64,000 nt of DNA from Demequina phytophila. Its GTDB lineage: Bacteria; Actinomycetota; Actinomycetes; Actinomycetales; Demequinaceae. The translations under genes were made by a program, and so were the position numbers. Under the pieces are notes generated by a model that had not been told where the DNA came from, did not search any database, and saw nothing but the letters and a program-made list of their open reading frames with translations. Below, one piece after another: positions 28,393 to 37,596 of this stretch (its first letter is position 1; each line of letters starts with the position of its first letter). Location: contig NZ_BBLW01000005.1 in assembly GCF_000971135.1 (NCBI RefSeq), forward strand, positions 62,001-126,000. The letters are read 5' to 3'.

Positions 28393-29022
28393 GTGACTGA
28401 TGCGAACGACGCTCCCCAGGCGGAGAACCAGACCCAGGCCCCGAAGCGCGCGCGACGCGCCGTCGTCGCGGAGGACGAGGCGCTCATCCGCATGGACATC
28501 GTCGAGACGCTCCGCGAGGGCGGCTACGACGTGGTCGGCGAGGGCGCGAACGGCGAGGAGGGCGTCGCGCTCGCCCGCGAGCACAAGCCCGACGTGGTCG
28601 TCATGGATGTGAAGATGCCCGTGATGGACGGCATCACCGCCGCGGAGCAGATCGCGAAGGAGCGCATCGCGCCCGTGGTGCTGCTGACCGCCTTCTCGCA
28701 GACCGAGCTGGTCGAGCGCGCGCGCGACGCCGGCGCGATGGCGTACGTGGTCAAGCCCTTCACGCCCGGCGACCTGCTCCCGGCGGTCGAGATCGCGGCG
28801 TCCCGCTACGTCGAGATCCGCGCGCTCGAGTCCGAGATCGCGGACATCACGGAGCGCATGGAGACCCGCAAGAAGGTCGAGCGCGCCAAGGGCCTCCTCA
28901 TGGAGAAGATGAAGCTCAACGAGCCCGAGTCCTTCCGCTGGATCCAGAAGACCTCGATGGACCGCCGTCTCACGATGCGAGAGGTCGCGGAGGCCGTGAT
29001 CGAGCAGATGGGCGGAAAGTAG
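28393..29022 (+). CDS. pdtaR: ANTAR-domain response regulator (PdtaR-like)
   Basis: 209 residues. A receiver domain (acidic pocket V-V-A-E-D-E, phospho-acceptor Asp in V-V-V-M-D-V-K-M-P, Lys in Y-V-V-K-P-F) is followed by a coiled linker and a C-terminal ANTAR RNA-binding domain (K-K-V-E-R-A-K-G-L-L-M, then the A-x3 helix near R-L-T-M-R-E-V-A). ANTAR proteins bind paired hexaloop hairpins in mRNA leaders and prevent termination. The usual partner kinase PdtaS is not in the window. A ~20-residue Gln/Ala/Asp-rich tail precedes the receiver domain. Confidence 0.92.
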   Translation: MTDANDAPQAENQTQAPKRARRAVVAEDEALIRMDIVETLREGGYDVVGEGANGEEGVALAREHKPDVVVMDVKMPVMDGITAAEQIAKERIAPVVLLTAFSQTELVERARDAGAMAYVVKPFTPGDLLPAVEIAASRYVEIRALESEIADITERMETRKKVERAKGLLMEKMKLNEPESFRWIQKTSMDRRLTMREVAEAVIEQMGGK

Positions 29023-29039
29023 CGCAAACCGGTCGCGCC

Positions 29040-29105
29040 TTGCGTCATTCGGTCACGAAATCGTGATGGACACGACGCAAATGCGTAACAGGCTCCCGCT
29101 AGGTT
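29040..29105 (+). promoter_or_regulatory. Nested palindromes and -10 before the livK-type gene
   Basis: TTGCGTC (29040-29046) and GACGCAA (29074-29080) are inverted copies flanking a perfect palindrome TCACGA-AA-TCGTGA (29053-29066). A second palindrome ACGCA-AA-TGCGT covers 29075-29086. A -10-like TAGGTT is at 29100-29105. This AT-richer segment looks like an operator region. GTCAC-N6-GTGAT within it is loosely like an actinobacterial GlnR box, but not a clear match. Confidence 0.5.
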
Positions 29106-29185
29106 GACGGGTACCGCGACGGGGAACTCCCCTCGACGCGCGTCAACCAAGGCGAGATTCGTCTCGCCGAGTGGGAGGAAGAAAC

Positions 29186-30460
29186 ATGGCTCGATGGAAG
29201 CCCATCGCCAGCGGCGCGGCGTTCGCCGCGGTCGCGACCCTGTCCCTCGCCGCGTGCTCCGTCGAGGGCAGCGAGACCGGTTCGAGCTCGAGCGCCGAGG
29301 GCGCCTCGGGTGAGGGCCTGAAGGTCGGCTCGCTGCTCCCGATCACGGGTTCGCTCGCGTTCCTCGGCCCGCCCGAGATCGCGGGCGTGGACCTGGCGGT
29401 CCAGGAGATCAACGAGGCTGGCGGCGTGCTGGGGTCGGACGTGACCGTGCAGCACGAGGACTCCTCGGACACCGACAACCCGAACATCACGTCGGACTCG
29501 GTGACCAAGCTCCTCAGCGGCGGCGTGTCCGTGGTCATCGGTGCGGCCTCGTCCTCGGTGACGCTGAACGCGGTGGACGACATCACCAACGCCGGCGTGG
29601 TCCAGATCTCGCCCGCGAACACCGCGACGAGCCTCTCGGGCTACTCGCCGCTCTACTTCCGCACCGCTCCGCCGGACACCGTCCAGGGCAACGCGCTCGG
29701 CAACCTGATCCTCGCGGACGGCTACAAGAACATCGGCGTCCTGGTCTTCAACGACGACTACGGCACCTCGCTGCGCGACGTGGTCCAGGAGACCGTCGAG
29801 GCCGAGGGTGGCTCGCTCACCTACGGCACCTCGGGTCAGGAGTTCGACCCGTCGGCCTCGAGCTTCGCGTCCGACGTCCAGGCGATCCTCGCGACCAACC
29901 CCGAGGCGATCGCGCTCATCGCGTTCGACCAGACGGCGCTGATCATCCCCGAGCTCGTCGCGGCCGGCTTCGACACCTCCAAGCTCTACCTGGTGGACGG
30001 CAACCTCGCCGACTACTCGGACGAGCTCGAGGCGGGCGCCCTCACCGGCGCCAAGGGCACCCTCCCCGGCGCGAGCCCCGAGAGCGACTTCCGTTCGCGC
30101 CTCGACTCCGTCGCGGACGGCGGCTCGCTCGACGAGTACGCGTACGGCGCCGAGTCCTACGACGCGGTCATCCTCTCCGCCCTCGCGGCGATCAAGGGTG
30201 GCGCGACGGACGGCCAGACCATCGCGGACAACCTGCCCGCCGTGTCCGGCTCGACGAGCGGTACCGAGTGCACCACGTTCGCGGAGTGCGTCGAGCTGCT
30301 CGACGCCGGCGAGGAGATCGCCTACGTGACGGTCTCGGGTGCTGGTCCGTTCAACGCGGACAACGACCCGTCGAGCGCGTACATCGGCGTGTACGAGTAC
30401 GCGGACGACAACACCTACTCGCTGCTCGACTCGGTCTTCGGCGAGGTCCCCTCGGAGTGA
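29186..30460 (+). CDS. Substrate-binding lipoprotein of a branched-chain amino acid type ABC importer
   Basis: 424 residues. Lipoprotein signal ending in L-S-L-A-A-C with lipidated Cys24, then a Ser/Glu-rich linker and a periplasmic-binding-protein type 1 (LivK-like) domain beginning L-K-V-G-S-L-L-P-I-T-G. The ligand may be Leu/Ile/Val, another amino acid or an amide, and cannot be told from sequence. ATG 29186 is preceded by GGAGGA. The permease and ATPase genes are on the opposite strand, facing it. Confidence 0.88.
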   Translation: MARWKPIASGAAFAAVATLSLAACSVEGSETGSSSSAEGASGEGLKVGSLLPITGSLAFLGPPEIAGVDLAVQEINEAGGVLGSDVTVQHEDSSDTDNPNITSDSVTKLLSGGVSVVIGAASSSVTLNAVDDITNAGVVQISPANTATSLSGYSPLYFRTAPPDTVQGNALGNLILADGYKNIGVLVFNDDYGTSLRDVVQETVEAEGGSLTYGTSGQEFDPSASSFASDVQAILATNPEAIALIAFDQTALIIPELVAAGFDTSKLYLVDGNLADYSDELEAGALTGAKGTLPGASPESDFRSRLDSVADGGSLDEYAYGAESYDAVILSALAAIKGGATDGQTIADNLPAVSGSTSGTECTTFAECVELLDAGEEIAYVTVSGAGPFNADNDPSSAYIGVYEYADDNTYSLLDSVFGEVPSE

Positions 30461-30486
30461 TCCCGCTCCGCTGAGACACACTCTCG

Positions 30487-30519
30487 GAAGAGCCCCGGCC
30501 CTCGTGGTCGGGGCTCTTC
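30487..30519 (+). terminator. Terminator of the livK-type gene
   Basis: Perfect 11-bp stem GAAGAGCCCCG/CGGGGCTCTTC with an 11-base loop, followed by TGTGTGTT. It is the most classical terminator in the window. Confidence 0.8.
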
Positions 30520-30572
30520 TGTGTGTTGGAAGGGGGCAGGGCGCGGTGCCGTGGGCGTGCTCCTGCCGGCGA

Positions 30573-30660
30573 TCCTGCATGCAGGACCGGCGCGGGGTCG
30601 GTCCTGCATGCGCGCACGCATGATCCGGGATGCAGGACCGAACGGTGATCGCTCCTGCAT
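30573..30660. repeat. Cluster of TCCTGCAT repeats in a 364-bp gap
   Basis: Within 88 bases: a perfect 14-base palindrome TCCTGCATGCAGGA (30573-30586), CGGTCCTGCAT (30599-30609), its inverse ATGCAGGACCG (30630-30640) and TCCTGCAT (30653-30660). The gap 30461-30824 between the convergent liv transcripts otherwise holds only two terminators and one GGACGATGC element; I see no gene in it. Confidence 0.7.
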
Positions 30661-30740
30661 CGCCGATCGAGCGCAGCACCCGCTCGCCACCAGCCTCCGT
30701 GAGCCGTCCTTCGCCGCGGTGAGCGTGCGCACCCACCCGA

Positions 30741-30755
30741 CCACCGCATCGTCCC
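30741..30755. repeat. CCACCGCATCGTCCC element
   Basis: Full 15-base copy, identical to the one at 26142-26156, in the gap between the convergent liv units. Confidence 0.75.
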
Positions 30756-30778
30756 TCAGCGACCCCGGGCACGGCAGA

Positions 30779-30811
30779 AGGCCCCGACCCCTTCGAAGGG
30801 GGCCGGGGCCT
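30779..30811 (-). terminator. Terminator after livF
   Basis: AGGCCCCG (30779-30786) pairs with CGGGGCCT (30804-30811), and inside it CCCCTTCGAAGGGG is self-complementary. It lies 14 bases beyond the livF stop on the minus strand. Confidence 0.65.
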
Positions 30812-30824
30812 CAGGCGCGGTGCG

Positions 30825-31549
<725 letters not shown>

Positions 31550-31553
<4 letters not shown>

Positions 31554-32401
31554 TCGTCGTCCTCCAGGCTGAGGTCGGACAGGTCGGTGTCGTGGTGGGC
31601 GCCCAGGTACGCGTCCTGCACCGCCGGGTTGGCCATGACGGTGCCGGCGGGACCCTCGGCGATGATCTTGCCCTCGGCCATCACCACCACCCAGTCCGAG
31701 ATGCGGCGCACCATGTGCATGTCGTGCTCGACGAAGAGCACGGTCATGCCGTCCTCCTTGAGCTCGACGATGTGGTCGAGCAGCGACTCGGTCAGCGCGG
31801 GGTTCACGCCGGCCATCGGCTCGTCCAGCATCACCATGGTGGGCTTGCACATGAGCGCGCGAGCCATCTCGAGGAGCTTGCGCTGGCCGCCGGAGAGCGA
31901 CCCGGCGTAGTCGTCGCGCTTCTCGTAGAGCTTGAAGCGGTGGAGGAGGTCGTGCGCCTGCTCCGTGATCTCCCGCTCGCGGGCCTTCCAGAGCGGCGGC
32001 GCGAACGCGCGCAGCAGGTTCTCACCCGGCTGCTCCTGCGCGCCCAGGCGCATGTTCTCGATGACCGTCATGCGGCTGAGCGCCTTGGTCAGCTGGAACG
32101 TGCGGACCATGCCCGCCCGCGCCACCTTCGCCGGCGGCATGCCGCGCAGAGGCTTGCCGTTGAACTGGCCCTCGCCCTCCTGCGCCTGGTCGAAGCCGGT
32201 GAGCAGGTTGAAGAAGGTCGACTTGCCGGCGCCGTTGGGCCCGATCAGCGCGGTGATGGTGTTGCGCTGGACCTCGAAGTGGTCCACCTTCACCGCGGTG
32301 AGGCCGCCGAACCGGCGCGTGACGCCGTCGGCGATGAGGATCGGGTCGGGCTTGGCGGCGCCCGGCTCGTGGGGGACGGAGACGAATGCGGTGTCAGCCA
32401 T
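31550..32401 (-). CDS. livG: ABC importer ATPase LivG
   Basis: 283 residues. Walker A GPNGAGKST, signature LSGGQRK, Walker B V-M-L-D-E-P-M-A-G-V-N-P and V-E-H-D-M identify LivG. A ~20-residue N-terminal extension precedes the ATPase core, and the C-terminus is acidic (S-D-L-S-L-E-D-D-E). Overlaps both livM and livF start/stop codons by ATGA. Confidence 0.93.
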
Positions 32402-33369
32402 CAGAACGCCAGCTCCTTCTTGTTGCCGAGCACACCCTGCGGGCGGAACACCACCAGCAGCATGAGCGTCACGCCGACGAGCACGAGCGAGAAGGGCTCG
32501 AGCTCGGTGGGCGCGAGCACGTCGGACGGGATGAACGCGGAGGCGAGGCTCTTCACGAGGGTCAGCGAGGACCAGAACAGGATCGAGCCGAGCACGGGGC
32601 CGAACACGGTCGCCGCGCCGCCGAGCAGCAGCAGGGTCCACAGCCAGAAGGTGGTGGGACGACCCATCGAGTCCGGCTGGACCGAGTTGCCGAGCGCCCA
32701 CGTGATGCCGCCGAGCGCGCCGATCACGCCGCCGATGATGAGCGCCTGCATCTTGTACGAGTAGACGTTCTTGCCGAGCGAGCGGACGGCGTCCTCGTCC
32801 TCGCGGATGCCCTTGAGCACGCGGCCCCAGGGGGAGTTCGCGAGGCGCCAGAACAGTCCGGCGCACAGGAGCACGATCGCCCACGTCACGGTGGTGAGCC
32901 ACCACGACGAGGAACGCGAGCCGTGCATCGAGAACGGGCCGATGTTGACGATCGCGTCGGGGAAGGGCGACAGCTCCTCGAAAGGCGCCTTGTAGTCGGA
33001 GCCGCGGATGCCGCTCGAGGCGCCCGTCAGGCCCGCCAGACTCTGCGAGCGCCCCAGGAAGCGCACCATCTCCGCGGCGGCGATCGTGACGATCGCGAGA
33101 TAGTCGCCGCGCAGCTTCAGCGTGGGCCAGCCGAGCAGCACCGCGAAGATCGCGGCGGCCGCGAGCCCCACGAGGATCGCGACCCAGATGGGCCAGCCCT
33201 GCTGGATGGAGATGGCGAAGCCGTACATGCCCAGGAGCATGAAGCCCGCCTGGCCCATGTTGAGCAGGCCGGTGAGGCCGAAGTGGAAGTTGAGGCCGAT
33301 CGCGGCGAGCGCGAACGCTGCGGTCGACGGCGCGATGGCCGTCCGGAGCACGTCGAAGAGGATGTCCAT
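32401..33369 (-). CDS. livM: ABC importer permease LivM
   Basis: 322 residues, hydrophobic with about 9-10 membrane helices. G-L-N-F-H-F-G-L-T-G-L-L-N-M-G-Q-A-G-F and L-R-G-D-Y-L-A-I-V-T are LivM signatures; R-L-A-N-S-P-W-G-R-V-L-K-G-I-R-E-D-E is the coupling loop that contacts the ATPases. It ends in overlap with livG; one base separates it from livH. Confidence 0.93.
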   Translation of the reverse strand: MDILFDVLRTAIAPSTAAFALAAIGLNFHFGLTGLLNMGQAGFMLLGMYGFAISIQQGWPIWVAILVGLAAAAIFAVLLGWPTLKLRGDYLAIVTIAAAEMVRFLGRSQSLAGLTGASSGIRGSDYKAPFEELSPFPDAIVNIGPFSMHGSRSSSWWLTTVTWAIVLLCAGLFWRLANSPWGRVLKGIREDEDAVRSLGKNVYSYKMQALIIGGVIGALGGITWALGNSVQPDSMGRPTTFWLWTLLLLGGAATVFGPVLGSILFWSSLTLVKSLASAFIPSDVLAPTELEPFSLVLVGVTLMLLVVFRPQGVLGNKKELAF

Positions 33370-33370
33370 G

Positions 33371-34441
33371 TCAGCCGACCCTTTCCGCCTTGCCGAGGAT
33401 GCCCTGCGGGCGGACCAGCAGCACGATGATGAGGATGCCCAGCGCGGTCGCGAACTTGAGGTCCGGCGGGAGCCACACGGTGGACACCTCGGCGACGACG
33501 CCGATGATGAGCGAGCCGACGAGCGCGCCGTACGGGTGGCCCAGGCCGCCCAGCGTGACGGCCGCGAACATCATCATGAGGAGCTTGGTGCCGTCGTCGA
33601 AGCCGATGCCCTGCTGGTAGAGGGCGAGCAGGATGCCGCCGAGGGCGGCGAGGCCGGCGGCCATCATCCACACGATGCGGATGATCGAGTCGACCTTGAT
33701 GCCGGAGGCCGATGCGAGGGCCGGGTTGTCCGACACGGCTCGCGTGGCGCGGCCCAGGCGGGTGCGCTGGAGGAAGAACGCGACGGCCAGGAGGGCGACG
33801 ATCGCGATCACCATGGAGATGAGCGTGACGTTGCCCACGGAGATCGGGCCGTACTGCTTGCGCGGGTCGATCGACGTGACCAGGCGCACCGGGCGGCCGC
33901 CCATCCACCACTGGATGAAGTTCACCAGCGCGAGCGAGAGGCCGATCGAGACGATCATCTGCTGGATCATCGCGACGCGGCGGCGGCGCAGCTGGCTCCA
34001 GATGATCTTGTCCTGCACCCAGCCGAGCGCGGTCGCGATGGCGATACCGGCGGGCGCCGCCAGCCAGAACGGCCAGTTCACGGTGAACTCGAACGGCAGC
34101 AGCGGGAACGACACCGCCTGCGGCGTGGCGAGGAAGTACGTGATCATCGCGCCGAACGTCACCATCTCGCCGTGAGCGAAGTTGCTCAGCCCGGTGGTGC
34201 CGTAGATAAGCGAGAGGCCCACCGACGCGAGAGCGAGCAGCAGGCCGAAGACGATTCCGTTGAACAGGTTCTGGATCAGGAGGTTGGTCCCACCGGAGGT
34301 GGCCGCGGTGGTCACGGCCTCCGTCTCGGTGGCGGCTTGCGCCGTCCCCCCCATCGAGAGGATCGCGGTGATTCCCACCGCCGCGACCACGAAGACGAGC
34401 GCTGCACGCAGCATCGTTCGTCGGTCAAGAGTTGCCAACAC
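33371..34441 (-). CDS. livH: ABC importer permease LivH with N-terminal signal-peptide-like extension
   Basis: 356 residues. Core is LivH-like (L-F-N-G-I-V-F-G-L-L-L-A-L-A-S-V-G-L, Y-G-T-T-G-L-S-N-F-A-H-G-E, L-G-R-A-T-R-A-V-S-D-N-P-A-L-A). Before the first permease helix there are ~60 extra residues: a basic start, a hydrophobic stretch, then G-T-A-Q-A-A-T, which looks like a signal peptidase I site. GTG at 34441 is chosen because GGAGGGGG lies just upstream; a TTG at 34474 is in frame but has no such site. First gene of the operon. Confidence 0.9.
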   Translation of the reverse strand: MLATLDRRTMLRAALVFVVAAVGITAILSMGGTAQAATETEAVTTAATSGGTNLLIQNLFNGIVFGLLLALASVGLSLIYGTTGLSNFAHGEMVTFGAMITYFLATPQAVSFPLLPFEFTVNWPFWLAAPAGIAIATALGWVQDKIIWSQLRRRRVAMIQQMIVSIGLSLALVNFIQWWMGGRPVRLVTSIDPRKQYGPISVGNVTLISMVIAIVALLAVAFFLQRTRLGRATRAVSDNPALASASGIKVDSIIRIVWMMAAGLAALGGILLALYQQGIGFDDGTKLLMMMFAAVTLGGLGHPYGALVGSLIIGVVAEVSTVWLPPDLKFATALGILIIVLLVRPQGILGKAERVG

Positions 34442-34495
34442 GGGGCCCCCTCCAAGGTCAAGGTTGCGGGTCAACCTACCCGAGCGATGTTTCGG

Positions 34496-34906
34496 TTATG
34501 TGGCGCGGCGCGGTCGAATCGCGCAGGTAAGGCGCCCCACCGCGACCGTTGAGCCCGATTCGTCCGTGATCGTCACCGCGTAGGTCGCGATCGTGCGCCC
34601 ACGATGGACCGCGGACGCGGTGCCGGTGACGGTGCCCTCGCGCAGGCCGCGCACATGGGTGATGTTGAGGTCGACGCCCATGGCGACCCCGTCGGGGCCG
34701 GCGTGCGCCGCCGCCGCGAGAGAGCCCAGGGTCTCCGCGAGGACGGCGGACGCGCCGCCGTGCAGGAGGCCATAGGGTTGCGTGTTGCCCTCGACGGGCA
34801 TGGTCCCGACCGCGGTGTCGGGGGTGACCGTCGTGATGGAGATGCCCATCCGGGTGATGAGCCCGCCCGCGGGCAGCGGCGGCAGGGCGACGTCGGCGTC
34901 AGACAT
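34496..34906 (-). CDS. PaaI-like hotdog-fold thioesterase
   Basis: 136 residues. The hotdog core shows T-Q-P-Y-G-L-L-H-G-G-A-S-A-V-L-A-E-T-L-G-S, with the His-Gly-Gly and Glu used by PaaI/YbgC-like acyl-CoA thioesterases, and G-V-D-L-N-I-T-H-V-R on the next strand. The closest match by motif is the 1,4-dihydroxy-2-naphthoyl-CoA hydrolase/PaaI branch; the real substrate is unknown. Start at 34906 gives M-S-D-A-D; only 19 bases separate it from the divergent polA start. Confidence 0.85.
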   Translation of the reverse strand: MSDADVALPPLPAGGLITRMGISITTVTPDTAVGTMPVEGNTQPYGLLHGGASAVLAETLGSLAAAAHAGPDGVAMGVDLNITHVRGLREGTVTGTASAVHRGRTIATYAVTITDESGSTVAVGRLTCAIRPRRAT

Positions 34907-34912
34907 GGAAGA

Positions 34913-34918
34913 TAGGTT
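34913..34918 (+). promoter_or_regulatory. -10 element TAGGTT of leaderless polA transcript
   Basis: TAGGTT ends 7 bases before GTG 34926, fixing the polA start. It lies in the 19-base gap to the divergent thioesterase gene. Confidence 0.65.
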
Positions 34919-34925
34919 GGCACCT

Positions 34926-37586
34926 GTGAGCGAATCCACCAAGGGAACACTCCTGCTGGTCGACGGATTGTCGATGGCGTTCCGCGCCTTCTTCGGCCTT
35001 CCGGTCGAGAACTTCGCGACCTCCACGGGGGTGCCCACCAACGCGGTCTACGGCTTCACCGCGATGCTCGCGACGCTGATGAAGGACAACCAGCCCACGC
35101 ACCTGGCGGTGGCGTTCGACCTTCCCGGCGGCACGTTCCGCACCGAGCGGCTGCCGTCCTACAAGGGAACGCGGGACGAGACCCCGGCGGAGTTCGAGCC
35201 GCAGGTGCCCCTCATCCGCGAGGTGCTGGGCGCCCTCGGGGTCGCGGCCGTGGACAAGCCGCGCTTCGAGGCCGACGACCTCCTCGCGACGTACGCCCGC
35301 ATGGGACGCGAGGCGGGCCTGCGCGTCCTGGTGGTGTCGGGCGACCGCGACACCATCCAGCTGGTGAACGAGGACGTTACCCTGCTCTATCCGCGCAAGG
35401 GCGTCTCCGACCTGGTGCGGTTCACGCCGGACGCGGTGCAGGAGAAGTACGGCGTCGCGCCGCACCAGTACCCGGACATGGCCGCGCTCGTGGGCGAGAC
35501 CAGCGACAACCTTCCCGGAGTGCCAGGGGTGGGGCCCAAGACGGCGGCCAAGTGGATCGGGACGTACGGCGGGCTCGCCGGGATCCTCGACCGCGCGGAC
35601 GACGTCCCGGGCAAGGCGGGCGAGAGCCTGCGGGCCCACGTCGAGCAGGTGCGGCTCAACCGCGAGCTCAACCACCTCCTCACCGACCTCGAGGTGGCGG
35701 TCCCGCTCGAGGACCTCGAGTACCGCGGAGGCGACGCCTCCGCCATCCACCAGGTGTGCGATGCGCTCCAGTTCCGGACGCTGCGCGATCGCCTGATCCC
35801 GCTCGCGGCCTCGGGAGAAGCCCAGGAGGCGCCCACGGAGACGGCGGCCGTGGTGGTGCGGACGGAGGGCGCCGTCGCCGCGATCACCGCGATGACGGGC
35901 CCGGTCGCCGTCCACGTCGAGGGCCGGGGCGGCGTCGACGCCGATGCCTGGGCCCTGGGCGTCGCCGACGCCGCGGACGCCGCATGGGGGGTGGACCTCA
36001 CCTCGCTCGTTCCCGAGGACGAGTCGGCGCTCGAGGCGTGGCTCGCCGACGCCGCGGTGCCCAAGGTGCTGCACGCCGCGAAGGACGGCTGGCACGCGCT
36101 GCAGGCCCGGGGCTGGGACCTCGCCGGGATCGTGGGGGACACCCAGATCGCCGCCTTCCTGGTCAACCCCGACCAGCGCGGCTTCGACCTCGAGCAGATC
36201 CTTCAGCGCCACATGGGGCTCACGCTCGCCTCGGCGGCCGCCGCGGGCGAGCTGGACCTGGGTCTCGGCGGCTCGGCCGCGGAGGACGCGGGCGAGCGCG
36301 CCGCGCACGTGCGCGCCCTCGCGGCGGTGCTCGACCCCATGGTCGCGGAACGCGGCATGGCGGAGCTGTACCGCGACCTCGAGATCCCGCTCGTCACGGT
36401 GCTCGCGCGCATGGAGCACGCGGGCATGGCGGTCGACCGCGAGCACCTCGCGGGGCTCGCGGACGAGGCGCGCGGCCGTGCGGACCGCGCCGCCGAGGAC
36501 GCCTACGCGGCCATCGGCGGGGACCAGGTGAACCTCGGCTCGCCCAAGCAGCTCCAGGAGGTGCTGTTCGACCGACTCGGCATGCCCAAGACCAAGAAGA
36601 TCAAGACGGGCTATTCGACCGACGCATCGTCCCTGCACGACCTCAACGAGAAGTCGCCCCACCCGTTCCTGACCGCGCTGCTGGCGCACCGCGACGCGTC
36701 CAAGCTGTCGCAGATCATCGAGACGCTCGCGCAGGCGGTGGAGCCGGATGGACGCATCCACACCACCTTCTCGCAGGTGGTCGCGTCGACCGGGCGCCTC
36801 AGCTCCAAGGACCCCAACCTGCAGAACATCCCGATCCGCACCCCGGAGGGGCACCGGATCCGCGAGGCGTTCGTGGTGGGCGAGGGCTTCGAGACCCTGG
36901 TGACGGCGGACTACTCGCAGATCGAGATGCGGATCATGGCGCACCTGTCGGGGGACGAGGGCCTCATCGAGGCGTTCGCGGCGGGGGAGGACCTTCACCG
37001 GTTCGTGGGTTCCCGGGTCTACGGCGTCGCACCCGAGGACGTCACGCCCGAGATGCGCTCGCACGTCAAGGCGATGTCCTACGGCCTGGCGTACGGGCTG
37101 TCGACCTTCGGGCTGTCGCGGCAGCTGAGTATCCCCGTCAACGCCGCGCAGGCGCTCGTCGACGACTACTACGCGCGCTTCCGCGGCGTGCGCGAGTACC
37201 TCGACGCCGTCGTGGAGAAGGCCCGTGTCGACGGCTACACCGAGACCATCTTCGGGCGCCGTCGCTACATGCCGGACCTCACCTCGTCGAACCGCCAGCG
37301 CCGGGAGATCGCGGAGCGCGTCGCGCTCAACGCGCCCATCCAGGGCTCCGCGGCGGACCTCATCAAGCGGGCGATGCTCGGCGTCGAGGCGCGCCTCAGG
37401 GACGAAGGTCTGGCATCACGCCAGGTACTTCAGGTGCATGATGAGCTCGTGGTCGAGACAGCACCGGGGGAGCGCGAGGCGGTCGAGACCATCCTCCGAG
37501 AGGAGATGCGCGCCGCCGGCGATCTCAGCGTCCCTCTCGATGTCAACGTCGGAACGGGCGGTGACTGGCGCACCGCCGGACACTAG
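34926..37586 (+). CDS. polA: DNA polymerase I
   Basis: 886 residues. Okazaki-fragment processing and repair synthesis. The 5'-nuclease domain (1-~295; F-E-A-D-D-L-L-A, V-S-G-D-R-D, ETSDNLPGVPGVGPKTA) is complete. The central 3'-5' exonuclease-like domain (~305-480) lacks the D-x-E metal motif: V-H-V-E-G stands where F-D-T-E-T is expected, so no proofreading is predicted. Polymerase motifs are intact: D-Y-S-Q-I-E (662-667), R711/K715/Y719 of the O-helix, V-H-D-E (837-840). Y719 replaces the Phe of E. coli (F762). Start set by the TAGGTT element. Confidence 0.96.
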   Translation: MSESTKGTLLLVDGLSMAFRAFFGLPVENFATSTGVPTNAVYGFTAMLATLMKDNQPTHLAVAFDLPGGTFRTERLPSYKGTRDETPAEFEPQVPLIREVLGALGVAAVDKPRFEADDLLATYARMGREAGLRVLVVSGDRDTIQLVNEDVTLLYPRKGVSDLVRFTPDAVQEKYGVAPHQYPDMAALVGETSDNLPGVPGVGPKTAAKWIGTYGGLAGILDRADDVPGKAGESLRAHVEQVRLNRELNHLLTDLEVAVPLEDLEYRGGDASAIHQVCDALQFRTLRDRLIPLAASGEAQEAPTETAAVVVRTEGAVAAITAMTGPVAVHVEGRGGVDADAWALGVADAADAAWGVDLTSLVPEDESALEAWLADAAVPKVLHAAKDGWHALQARGWDLAGIVGDTQIAAFLVNPDQRGFDLEQILQRHMGLTLASAAAAGELDLGLGGSAAEDAGERAAHVRALAAVLDPMVAERGMAELYRDLEIPLVTVLARMEHAGMAVDREHLAGLADEARGRADRAAEDAYAAIGGDQVNLGSPKQLQEVLFDRLGMPKTKKIKTGYSTDASSLHDLNEKSPHPFLTALLAHRDASKLSQIIETLAQAVEPDGRIHTTFSQVVASTGRLSSKDPNLQNIPIRTPEGHRIREAFVVGEGFETLVTADYSQIEMRIMAHLSGDEGLIEAFAAGEDLHRFVGSRVYGVAPEDVTPEMRSHVKAMSYGLAYGLSTFGLSRQLSIPVNAAQALVDDYYARFRGVREYLDAVVEKARVDGYTETIFGRRRYMPDLTSSNRQRREIAERVALNAPIQGSAADLIKRAMLGVEARLRDEGLASRQVLQVHDELVVETAPGEREAVETILREEMRAAGDLSVPLDVNVGTGGDWRTAGH

Positions 37587-37589
37587 GGT
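37584..37589 (+). promoter_or_regulatory. -10 element TAGGGT of leaderless pfkA transcript
   Basis: TAGGGT begins with the polA stop codon and ends 7 bases before the pfkA ATG. Confidence 0.6.
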
Positions 37590-37596
37590 TGGTGGC

